Of a stretch of 64,000 bases of DNA, positions 19,866 to 30,132 are shown piece by piece (the first letter of the stretch is position 1; every line of letters starts with the position of its first letter). The notes beneath the pieces are model-generated. The model searched no databases. It had not been told where the DNA came from and was given only the letters and a program-made list of their open reading frames with translations. Origin of the DNA: Mantamonas sphyraenae (taxonomy: Eukaryota > CRuMs > Mantamonadidae). Where the stretch lies: contig JAPMXV010000029.1 of NCBI GenBank assembly GCA_026936335.1, positions 558,001 through 622,000 on the forward strand. Reading direction: 5' to 3'. The position numbers and the translations under genes were made by a program.

Positions 19866-20071
19866 CCCAGAGCATGAATACAGTTACAGTGGGACCCATG
19901 CAACGAGGCGTGAGAATGAGGGACGCGCTGGTGTGCATGACGGCACAGGTCGAGCCGCAATGGAAATTTCGTTCTGCGATGGCACGACCAGCAAAACACA
20001 CTCGCTTGGACCGTGGGCACCTGCAGCGCCACTGCCAATCTTGGTTGACATACGGCGTAGGGATTTCGACC

Positions 20072-20689
20072 ATGGTGCTGCGAAAGATTGCTCGGCTTGG
20101 CCACCCGGTGCTGCGCAAAAAGGCTGTGCCGATTACCGAGGCGATGCTGGAGCACGAGGAAACGTTCAGTCTGATCACAGACCTTGTAGAAACGACACTG
20201 GATGTCAATGGATATGGGATGGCAGCGCCACAGATCTTTGAGTCCAAGCGTGTGGTCATTGTGGGCATGCCGCCCAATCCGCTGCTGGACAAGGTGCAGG
20301 AGCTGCCGCTAATGGCCTTTATCAATCCAGAGATCACCGTACTGTCGGACACGACATTGACAAGCTTTGAAGGATGCCTTTCGGTGCCAGGAATGCGTGG
20401 GCAGGTGGCACGACCGGACCGCATTCGGGTTGCTTTTCATGACTTTCTGGGCAACGCTCAGGAGATGGAAGCGCGTGGCTATGTGGCGAGCGTACTTCAG
20501 CACGAGTGCGACCACTTGGACGGAATCCTGTACACAGACAAGCTGGTGGCGCCAGAGACGCTGATGTTTCTGGAGGAACTGCAAGAGTACCACGTTGAGA
20601 AGCTGGAGGAGGAGGCAGACACTCTGTGGGGTGAATGGAAGTCTCTGTCGGGCGAGCTGCCCTCGCTGGAGGTGGAGTATGAAATGTAA
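20072..20689 (+). CDS. Peptide deformylase
   Basis: An enzyme that removes the formyl group from N-formylmethionine of proteins made in mitochondria (or plastids). All three family motifs are present: GYGMAAPQI (motif 1, with Met where Leu is common), EGCLSVPG (motif 2, Cys metal ligand) and HECDHLDG (motif 3, two His ligands and the catalytic Glu). The core begins MVLRKIARLGHPVLRKKA at ATG 20072, giving 205 aa. The frame is open upstream to 19874, where an ATG would add 66 basic residues that could be an organelle-targeting peptide; which start is used cannot be decided here. It sits 55 bp upstream of, and on the same strand as, the mitochondrial AFG3-type protease. Confidence 0.92.
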   Translation: MVLRKIARLGHPVLRKKAVPITEAMLEHEETFSLITDLVETTLDVNGYGMAAPQIFESKRVVIVGMPPNPLLDKVQELPLMAFINPEITVLSDTTLTSFEGCLSVPGMRGQVARPDRIRVAFHDFLGNAQEMEARGYVASVLQHECDHLDGILYTDKLVAPETLMFLEELQEYHVEKLEEEADTLWGEWKSLSGELPSLEVEYEM

Positions 20690-20744
20690 CTGCGCCACAA
20701 TTGCGGTTGAAGAGGCAAGGGAACGACGAGAAGGACACAGAGTG

Positions 20745-23700
20745 ATGTTCCGACGCACAGGAGGAGTACGTCAGGCGTTGCGCCAGGTGCAGCGCAGCAC
20801 ATCGAATGTGGCACCATCAATGAACATAGGTCGCACCAGCTTGCACACGAGTGTGCGTGTGTCGCGTGTAGGCGTGTCTCGCAGCACAGTGGGTGGAGCG
20901 GAGGAGGTGCCGACCAGTGCACTGCAGGCGTTGCCACGAATGGCATGGGTAAGTGGCGAGGGCTATTGCCTGCAAAGTGGACACACCACGCACACATGCA
21001 TGGGGTGTGGTGCAGTGACGAGAGATTCGTGTGGCCGGAAAGCGGCGGTGGGTGTGTCGCCGAATTTTCGTCGGCGCTGACGCAAAGGGGCCGTGTTCCG
21101 TTTTTTCCGTCGGCGGTCGATAGTCGGCAACACAGAGCACAGGCGAGACAGGGCTGAGGCCACTGTCTATATGTGGAGGCATGCGCTCAGGGCCCGGGGT
21201 CTTTCTCCGCTCGAGCATACAGCCGCGGCAGGAGCTGGCGGTGAGCAGGCGGACGCTGCACAGCTCGCGCACAGCGCGCAAGGAGAGCAGCGAAGGAGCA
21301 AAGGGCGGCGCAGGGAAGGACGGAGAACAATCGAGAGAGGCCATTGAGCAGCAGATCATGAAATTGCTGAAGGAACGGGCGGTAAGGGGCGGCTCTTGTG
21401 TTTTGCGAGTGGGAGCCGGAAGGAGCGCTGTCCCCCTCTCTGTCCCACACTCACACTCATCCATACACACAGCGACAAGCACGAGAAGCGAGCCGGCAAG
21501 CGGGACAAAAGGGCAGTGGAGGTGGCGGTGGGGGAGGCACTCAGCTGGGCAAGGTTGGGCCGATTCTGCTGGGCGTGGGCTTGTTCATGGCAGCAAGCGC
21601 GCTGTTGTCTCCGGACGCCTCCAAGACGGAAGAGATCACGTATCAGGAGTTCCAGGGCAGGTTGCTGCCCACGGGCAAGGTGCAGTATGTGACGGTGACC
21701 AACAACAATCGGGTCAATGTGTACTTGTACCCGGGAACGTACGTGGAGGGAGTACGCACGACACGCACCCCGCGCATGGATAGCAGCAGCAGCAGCAGCA
21801 GCAGCAACGGCGCAGGAGACGACGGTGCAGGCAGCGATGGAGGACATGGCTCGCTGGACAGTGCACGGTCGTACAGCAGCAGCAGCAACAGCAGCAACGG
21901 GGACGGGAACACAGAGGAGAACGGAGGCGAAGCAGGGACGTCGAGGCGTCCGGCCGAACTGCGCTCCGTGATTGGAGCCAATTTGGCGTTGGACAGCAAC
22001 ACAGAACGCACACCGGACTACCACTTTTCCGTTGGCACCTCAGAGCTGTTTGAGCGCAAGTTGGACAGTGCACAACGAGCCCTCGGCATCCCGACCAAGG
22101 AATGGGTGCCCGTGTCGTACATCAACGAACGGCCGTGGTCGCATGACTTGATGATGATTGCACCTACGCTGCTGCTGATTGGCGCCATCGTGTTTATTGG
22201 CCGCCGTGCAGCTGGCGGGCCGGGCGGACCGGGAGGTGGCATTTTCAACGTGGGCAAGAGCAAGGCGGTGATTGTGAACAGCGACAAGAATGTCAAAGTG
22301 ACATTCAAGGACGTGGCTGGCTTGCACGAGTCCAAGCGAGAAATCACGGAGTTTGTAAGCTTCCTGAAGGACCCAAGCAAGTACACACGCCTTGGGGCCA
22401 AGGCACCCAAGGGGGCCATTCTGCTGGGACCACCAGGCACAGGCAAAACCTTGTTGGCGAAAGCAACGGCAGGAGAGGCATCTGTACCCTTTCTGAGCAT
22501 CTCGGGCTCGGATTTCATGGAAATGTTTGTGGGCGTTGGGCCTGCGCGTGTGCGCGACCTGTTTGCAAAGGCACGGGAAATGTCGCCGTGCATTGTGTTT
22601 ATCGACGAAATTGACGCGATTGGACGTGCTCGTGGGCGTGGAGGCATGATGGGAGGCAACGACGAGCGCGAGAACACGCTGAACCAACTGCTCACGGAGA
22701 TGGACGGGTTTGGGTCTGACGCAGGCGTGGTCGTCATGGCAAGCACAAACAGACCGGATATTTTGGACCCAGCACTGCTGCGACCTGGCCGCTTTGACCG
22801 CAAGATCGAAATTGGCAAGCCGGACATCCGCGGCCGCACCGAGATCTTTGGCGTGCACATGCGGCCGCTGAAGCTGGAAACAGAAGCCGAAGCGCTGTCA
22901 CGTAAGCTGGCCGCCCTGACGCCGGGCTTCTCTGGTGCGGACATTGCCAACGTGTGCAACGAGGCTGCGTTGGTTGCTGCACGCGCAAAGAAAGAGCGCA
23001 TCAACCTGCAGGACTTTCGGGATGCCATCGACCGGGTAATCGGAGGCATGGAGAAGAAGAGCAAGGTGATTTCGCCAAGCGAGAAAAAGACAATTGCGTA
23101 CCACGAGGCAGGACACGCGCTGTGCGGGTGGTTCCTGGAGCACGCCGACCCGCTGCTGAAGGTTTCGATCATCCCGCGTGGCTCTGCGGCGCTGGGCTAC
23201 GCACAGTACCTGCCCAAAGAACAGTTTCTGCAATCGCGCGAGGAACTGTTTGACCGCATGTGCATGCTGCTGGGTGGGCGTGTGGCCGAGTCGCTCGTGT
23301 TTGAGAGCGTCTCGACGGGCGCGCAGGACGATCTGCAGAAAATTACGAATCTGGCGTATGGCCAGGTGACCCTGTATGGCATGAACGACGCCGTGGGCCA
23401 GATTTCGTTTCCGCCGCGACAGGAGGGCGACATGAATGGGGAAAAGCCGTACAGCGAAGAGACGGCGCAGCTGATCGATGAGGAGGTGCGCAAGCTGGTG
23501 CAGAGTGCAGAGCAGGCCACACGCAGGCTGTTGAGCGAAAAGAAGGACAAGTTGGAGGAACTGGCCACGATTCTGTTGGAGAAAGAGGTGCTCCTGGCCG
23601 AAGATTTGGTCAGCGTGCTCGGTCCGCGTCCATTCGAGAGCAAGCACCCAGAGTGGGACAGGTATGTGGAGAGTCTAGAGGGGGCTGACGAGACGCTGTC

Positions 23701-23761
23701 GCCAGCAGACGGCGTGGAAGACGCCGAGGTTGTGGATGGGAAAGATGAAGAGGCGAAATGA
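20745..23761 (+). CDS. AFG3L2: AFG3-type mitochondrial m-AAA (FtsH-like) metalloprotease
   Basis: Inner-membrane AAA+ protease that degrades and processes mitochondrial proteins. Exons 20745-20948, 21136-21381 and 21473-23761 give 912 aa. After a long basic presequence come the FtsH-ext region ([19 protein letters not shown]), a membrane segment [17 protein letters not shown], Walker [14 protein letters not shown], Walker [12 protein letters not shown], the second region of homology ([16 protein letters not shown]) and the zinc protease motif HEAGH in [12 protein letters not shown], followed by the third ligand region. The Ser/Asn-rich loop at 21780-21920 inside the intermembrane domain is an insertion. 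Exons 1 and 2 both contain targeting-like stretches ([10 protein letters not shown] and [11 protein letters not shown]), so either could hold the true start; the second ATG is at 21181. Paraplegin versus AFG3L2 identity is not resolved; AFG3L2 is the closer overall pattern. Confidence 0.92.
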
Positions 23762-23787
23762 AGACTTCAAGGCAAGGCAATGTGCGT

Positions 23788-25874
23788 TTACTGGAGCTTG
23801 GACTTCTCCATGTCGATGTCAAAGGCGACCGGGGCGCTCTCGATGTTGCACTCATCGGTGCCACGCTTGATCTTGAAGAAGCCGTCGTCGCCAAAGTTCT
23901 TGCCCCACGAGTTCTGAATCTTCCAGTACTTCTGGCCGTTCTCCACGCCGTAGCCGACGATGGCGATGGTGTGGCTGGTGGGCTCCCACGGGTGGACGTC
24001 CACGTCGGCGTCGTCGACACCCATGACGTTGTTAAAGTCGACGTGGGAGTAGACACCGGTGCGGTAGTGCATGAGGTCGCTGTGGACCTTGAAGCCAGCT
24101 GTGATGGGACCGTTCTTGTAGATCTCCTTCATCATGTTCTTCTCGTTGCTGCCGCCAAAGAAGCCGCCGACGAAGCGGTGCTGCTTGACCTTGAGCTTGA
24201 GGGCCGGGTTGGAGCAGACGGCGTCGCACTTGCCCGTGTGAGCCTTGTACGGGGCGCACTTGGCGTCCACGAGGTGGTAGTCCTTGGCAAACTTGCCGAC
24301 GAGGAAGGAGAAGCCTCCGTCGCAGCCCTGGGCGTACGGGTTGCAGCTCAGCGCCTGCTGGACGGAAAGGGTGGGCTTGACCTGGTTCTTGGTGGCGATG
24401 CGAGCGCGGGCCTCCAGGGCAGACATGGTGGCAAAGGTGTAGCAGCCACCGCAGCTGGACTGCTGCTTGACATCGCCAAGGTAGTTGACACCGTTGACGT
24501 TGCTCCAGTCCCACTCGGCGGGCACGTTGTCGTCGTCCGAGTCAGACACCTCCTCGGCGTTGTTGCTGGCCTGCTCCTTGAGCATCTCCACCTGCTTGCC
24601 GTACGTGTTGGGGTCCTTGATGTCCGAACCAGCCATCTTGCGCAGCTCAGCCACCGTGTACATCTCCCACTCGGGGTACTGAGTGGCGGTCCACGAGTTC
24701 TGGGCCTTGTTCAGCAGCTGCACGAAGCGTTCGCTGTTCTTGAACTGCACCTCACCCTGTGGAGACAAGGAAAACGCAACCGGGAAGCAGCGAGTGTGAG
24801 TGGTTGGTGAGACTGATGGGGCAGGGAGGCGTGGGGGCGGGGGGAAAAGGGATTGCGGGGAGAAGTCGAATCGCCACGCTGGGTCCGTTACGTACAGCAG
24901 CCTCGTCTTCCATATCCTCGATCTCATCGGCAGCCTCATCGCCAAACTCGTACTCCTCGTCGAGCAGGTCGTCCTCGGCAGAGGAGTCGTGCTGTGTATG
25001 TGTGTTTGTGTCAGGTGAGGGAAGCAAACGTGCGCGGCGGCCAGAAAAAGGCCCTCTTCCAGCAAGGTCGAGAGAAAAAAAAAACGAGGACTCACCACAT
25101 CGTCGGCCTCGTTCTCGCCAGAGAGCATGGTCTCCTGCTCGGGAGTAGAGTCCACCACGTAGTCGTCGGCGCTGGTGATCTTGCCCAGCTTCTCGGCATG
25201 GTAGCAGCCTGCGGAAGAGCACGAAAACGGCGGTCCAAGTGTCAGGGCGGGGGCAATTTCGAGGGGGCGGAAAAGGGGGCAACAAGCACTCGGCGCGGCT
25301 TGCAGGGAGATAGAGGCATGGAAATGGATATGCAACGGGATGGAAGGGTAGGCGGAGGGTGTCGGGGGAGGTGGAGATGGGCAGGCGTGTGACACGTACC
25401 CCAGTTGGCGTTCTCGGCGTCGTGGAAGGTGGCGAGGTACTTGTGGCTGAGATGGCAGTGGCTGATGGTCTGCTCCTTCTTGAGGAGCTCGCCCTCCTTG
25501 TTGAAGATGCCGAGCTTGCTCTGGGTCTCGACACCGGCCTTGGGCTGCCACTGGAAGTAGTGGAACATGGTGACGGGGGACTTCTGACCCTTGAGGCCAG
25601 AGTTGAGCGTGATTTCCGCGCCCTCGTCGTTCACGATGGTAAAGGTGCCCACCTGCTTGCCCGAGGCATCTTTCACGATGTTCGGGCGTGCGAGCTCCAC
25701 CTGGACCACCTGATCGGGCTCGAATTCGCCGCACACCTTGATCTTGTTCTCCTGCGTCTTGCTCAGGGACAGCTTCCACTGGCCGGTCACCTGGTTGTAC
25801 AGACAGTGCACAGGCACGTCGGCAATGGTCATTGCCACACAGCAGATCAGCAGCACGGCCACAATCTTCTGCAT
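23788..25874 (-). CDS. CTSC: Cathepsin C / dipeptidyl-peptidase I
   Basis: A lysosomal papain-family (C1) peptidase that removes N-terminal dipeptides. Four exons: 25400-25874, 25096-25208, 24896-24991, 23788-24756, all in phase, 550 aa. After the signal peptide MQKIVAVLLICCVAMTIA comes the exclusion domain (DVPVHCLYNQVTGQWKLSLS) that restricts the active site to dipeptides. The mature domain opens PAEWDWSNVNGVNYLGDV and carries the catalytic Cys in QQSSCGGCYTFATM, His in HTIAIVGYG and Asn in IQNSWGKNFGDDG. Exons 2 and 3 encode about 70 residues that are unusually acidic (for example EYEFGDEAADEIEDMEDEAA), placed between the exclusion domain and the propeptide; I do not know a counterpart in animal cathepsin C. 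The divergent start of the next gene is 58 bp away. Confidence 0.93.
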
Positions 25875-25932
25875 TGTTGACGAAATGGTTTGTGTGGCGG
25901 GCGCAGCGCGGGCGAAGCCAGACCTGAAAGCA

Positions 25933-28900
25933 ATGGACTCGCTGAGTTTGGAGCTGCCTGTGGACGGGCCAGAAAGCCCACGGGGAGGTAGCACGCATGA
26001 AAGACGGCGCAGTTTGATGCAGCAGATGCGTAGGCACTCGATGGCGTCGTCGACAGGGTCGCCTGTGCAGGAGAACAGCAGCGTGGAGTTTGTCACCAAT
26101 CTCTGTGTGTGTTGCGACCAGTGGTTCACACACTATCGTGGCCAGTCCATCCGGCTGGAGTGCCAAGCGGAGCCACTGGACCGCTGGTTCTGGGGCGCGG
26201 CGTACGCGTTCCGCAACGACATGAGCTGGCCGCTGGTGCAGGAGCACCTAAAGACAACCAAGCACGTCGGACTGTTTGCCTCGGGTGGTGAGGAGAACAA
26301 AGAGAGCGCAGACGCAAGGTCGGTGTGAAGAAGAGTACCCGGGAGGGAGGAGGAGGCGAACACGCAGCTCACACGCGCACGCTTGCGGACACACAGCTGG
26401 CGCACGTCGCTGTCAAAGGATGACTTCCAGGCTGCCCGGGAAATGCTCAACAGCAGTGAGGCGTACCGGAGTGTAAAGCGAGTGGTGAGCGAGGGAGGGA
26501 CACCCACGACGATGACAACCGCAACGCAACGACTCGGAGCACTCCGCGTCGCAACGAGTCCATGCAAGCGTTCACGCCGGACAAGTCGGCCAGCAAGGTG
26601 CGAGACATACGCGCACTTCTCAAGCGCATGGATTCGCCCGGGGGAGGACAGCAGCAGGAGCAGCAGCGGGAGTCGGAGGAGGACCGCGGCGAGGTGCGTC
26701 TTCAGCTTGGCCAGTCGTCGTCGTCATGGAGTCCAGCAGCCACGGCCACGACGTCGACATCGACAGGGCACACACCCTCACGAGCAGAAAACACAGGGCG
26801 GACGCCGATGCAGGAAAGGAGGCGTCGCGAGGAGCAGTATGCGCAAAGCAAGTCGTTGCAACAAGCGCTGGCGAGGCTGAAGCTGGGCGCGACGACGAGC
26901 ACGTCGGGCTCGAGCCACGCGGGAGGCAGCCAAGCCAGCATGTTGGAGCAACTGAAACAGGTGACGGACGAGGAGCATGCGTACGTAGCACAGCAGCTGT
27001 TGCAGGCATATCAAGAGCAAACGGAGCGAGCACTGGAAGCATACCGCAGCGACACGGTGGCAGCGATGCAGGAGCTTGTCACACAGAACGAAGGGATGGG
27101 ACGCAGCGTGCAAGGCCTCCAGTCGCAGGTGCAGGCGTTGGAGATGCAGAACAAGCAGCTGCGAAGTGAACTGAGTGGGGCGGTGCAGGCGCTGGGACGT
27201 GTGGATGCACAGGGCAAGGAGATGGGCAGGAAGGTGGTGAAGCAAAGCGACGTGGAAAGCCTAAGGGCTGTGTTGGAAAAGGTGAGCTCGTCTGTGGAGG
27301 AGCAACAGCGGACTTTCCACGTGGAGATGGCCACGCTGAAGGACGAAGCGACGCAGCTGCGTTCGCAAGTGGGCAAGAACAACGTGGAAGTGTCCAACTT
27401 CAATTCGCAGATGAGTAGCATGCAGGATGCTCACCAGAAACTCAAGGCGATGCTGGGTAGCGACGAGAATGAGAAGAAAGGGCAGGCAGAGATTGTGTAC
27501 CGGCTGGGGCGGGACGTGAAGGAGCTGCAGGGCAGCGTGCACGAGATGCGTCGGCTGCTGGCGGATAGCCATACATCGGGACACCAAAGCAGCCAGAGTG
27601 GACACACGCAGCAGTTGGAGGCGTTGGGCAACGAGGTAAAGACGGCAAGGATCCAGCGGGAGCAGCTTCAGCGGAGTGTGGAAAACATGCAGAGCAGCCT
27701 GGCTCGTGTGCAGCAGCAACACGACACGGTGATGCACGAGTACACCCTGTCCACCAAGACGGTGGAGCAGCTGGCGGTCGACATGGAGGTGGCCAACAGG
27801 ACCCAGAACGACCTGCGCAGCCGCATGACGTATGTGTCGTCCAACGTGGACTCTCTGCAGGCAGACGTGAACATGGTGAAGGAACAGAACGCGTCGTGGC
27901 AGGTGGAAATCGACCGGAGCGTGCAGAACTGTGAACGACTGCGTGCGCAGGTGGAGAAGCTGGACGAGGCGCACACGGCACACGAAACCAAGCAATACGC
28001 AGTGGAGGAGGCGTTTGAGCAGGTGGAACGCGACGTGGCATTGGCTTTAGAAGACAGGACCCGTCTGCGTGTGGAATTGGCCAAGGTGCGGCAGCAGGTG
28101 GAGGTGATGGAGCCAAGGCTGGTGAGCAGCGAAGAACGGGCAAGGATGAAGAGGATGGGGGAGGCAGTACGTGAAGCTCAGGCGCAGTTGGAAGGGATGG
28201 AACAGCGGGTGGAGGCGGTGGAGGATGTGAGGCGGCAGCTGGAGGAGCAGCAGCGTGCGGAAAGGGAAGCCGAAACGATGCGAGAAAGCTTGGATGCAGT
28301 GCGGATGGAGTTGGAGAGGGTGCAGAACGAGATGGGGCGTGTGAAGCAGCTGGAAAGCAAAGTGGGGGATTTGCACACGCGAGTGGTGTTTGCAGAGCAG
28401 CAGCCCGAGGCGATGCAGCGGCTGCAGGAGCTTGTGGAGGCGGTGCAGGTGCATGGCCAGGGCAACGAAGCAGCCCTGGGCAAGCTGGCTCACGCAGTGG
28501 CACTGGCGAAGGAACATGGAAACAAAGTGGACAAAAAGCTGGAGCACATGGTGGCTGTGGACAAGCATGTGCTTGCGCTGAGCGAAGAGGTGCAAAAGCT
28601 GGAGAGTGTGGAAGGGGCGGTGCGGCGTGTGAAGGAGGACATGGTGCAGTGCAGGCGAGAAACAGCAGAAAGCAGCAACAAGGTGCGTGACATGTTTGCA
28701 GCACTCGGAGTTACGGGAGCTCAGGTGGAAAAGATGGCAGGAGACTTGGAGAAGCTGCGGATGCTGCCGCCGCGCATGGCAGCGTTGGCACAATCGTGGG
28801 AGTCGATCAAACACAGGTGGGAGACCTCGTTGATGGACAGGGAGAAAGCGGACCAAATGGTGCATCTGGAACTGAAACAGATGGAGGGACGGGTGCAGGA

Positions 28901-29429
28901 AGTTGTGGGAGCGACCAAGGCTGCAGCGAAGGACCGAGGAACAATCCGGGACGAGATGGAAAAGTATCGAACGATTCGGGAGCAGTTTATGGATGTGAAG
29001 GGCGAGTTTACGCAGCTGGTATCGCAGCAGGATCTGATGCGTGAGGAGCTGCAGACTTGGACGGATGGAAGACTGGACGAGGTGTTTGACGTGCTGGATC
29101 CGGTGAAGGAAACGGTGAACAATCTGCGAGACGCAAGCATGACGATGCAAAAGGACATGGCAATGATGCGACAGCAGGTGGGGCGGGCAGAGAGGCGAGG
29201 ATCGATGTCTCCGGGCAGCGGATCGTCGGCGGATCTTTTCAGCAGCAAGCAGCTGAGCAGGCTGAGCGAAGAGGTGCGGGAGTTGGATGGGCGCGTGTCT
29301 GGAGTAGAGGGGCAGCTGAGACACCACGAACAGGTTCACCAGACCATGCAGATGCTGAACGCAGCCATGGACGAGAGCATCGAGGAGCTGCGAGCCAAGC
29401 TTGATGGCAACCAGTCTGACAGTGGGTGA
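25933..29429 (+). CDS. Long coiled-coil orphan with N-terminal Cys/Trp-rich segment
   Basis: Three exons (25933-26318, 26397-26484, 26559-29429) give 1,114 aa. The N-terminal 130 residues include a short motif-rich segment, FVTNLCVCCDQWFTHYRG then LDRWFWGAAYAFRNDMSW, that looks like a small folded domain. From about residue 280 to the end the chain is almost pure heptad-repeat coiled coil rich in Gln, Glu, Lys, Arg and Val, with no transmembrane segment or recognised C-terminal domain. Such proteins are often centrosomal, basal-body or cytoskeletal scaffolds, which is inference. The second intron's acceptor (AACGAG at 26558) lacks a good pyrimidine tract but is the only one in reach that restores the frame. 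An in-frame ATG at 25885 could add 16 residues. Confidence 0.65.
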
Positions 29430-29650
29430 AAGGTGACCACGCAATTTCAAGATGCTGTGGGTGTGGGAGAAGTCGACCATGTGGGAAACACGGCACAGAG
29501 GGAAGAGAGAAGAGAGTGGGAGGGAGGAGCCGACGGAAAGAAACGAGTTTCTTTGTTTTTGTTTCAGAGAAACGCACGCCGCACGGGCCACATGGCTGGA
29601 GAAGAGGCGTTGGCGGGTGGAACTGCCCGAGTGGAAAGGAGCACGAATCA

Positions 29651-29947
29651 TTATTCGAAGGTCACCTTGCTCTTGTAAAAGGCGTAGTACCCCTTGATGT
29701 TGGCAGCGCCAGACTTGGGGTCGGCATAGTGCCACACAGCGTTCTTCAGGGTCTCGCCGTCAACCTCGATGTTGTTGTAGTTGGCAGTGCCCTTCCAACC
29801 GCACACGGTGGTCAGATCGGAATCGGAAAAGAATTCCGTCTTGACATCTTCCGGCGGAAAGTAGTGGTTGCCCTCAACGACCTCAGTGTTGGAGGATTCT
29901 GCGATGACGGTGTCACCCACCTTGACGGTCACAGTGTTGCTGCTCAT
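29651..29947 (-). CDS. DUF427 domain protein
   Basis: A 98-residue single-exon protein consisting of one DUF427 domain. Diagnostic stretches are GNHYFPPEDVKTEFF, TTVCGWKGTANYNNI and AVWHYADPKSGAANIKGY, which match bacterial and fungal members closely and in order. The family is a small beta-rich fold of unknown function that is common in bacteria; a role with nucleotides has been suggested but is not established. The start ATG 29945-29947 gives the usual family length. The patchy eukaryotic spread of the family makes old transfer from bacteria plausible, but codon use here looks like its neighbours. Confidence 0.9.
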   Translation of the reverse strand: MSSNTVTVKVGDTVIAESSNTEVVEGNHYFPPEDVKTEFFSDSDLTTVCGWKGTANYNNIEVDGETLKNAVWHYADPKSGAANIKGYYAFYKSKVTFE

Positions 29948-30132
29948 TGCGTTCTGGGTTCTGTCCGGGAGAGTGGTTTGGCTTTGTGGTGGCCTGGACG
30001 GAGGAACCGAGGACAGGACGGAGATGATGATGAATGTCGCAGCAAGCGTCACACTTCCCTTCCCCCTCCCCACCACTGAATATTTAAACACATGCTGGAA
30101 CGGCGTCTGCGCGTGTTGGTCCAGTCGAACGG

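Noticed and set aside
26319-26558. In-frame readthrough of the coiled-coil gene's second intron (frame 26383-26880)
   Set aside because: Gives Arg-rich non-homologous sequence; splicing at 26485-26558 restores the coiled-coil frame.
28047-29735. 562-aa minus-strand open frame
   Set aside because: Antisense shadow of the coiled-coil gene; His/Leu-rich reading is the complement of Glu/Gln/Lys codons.
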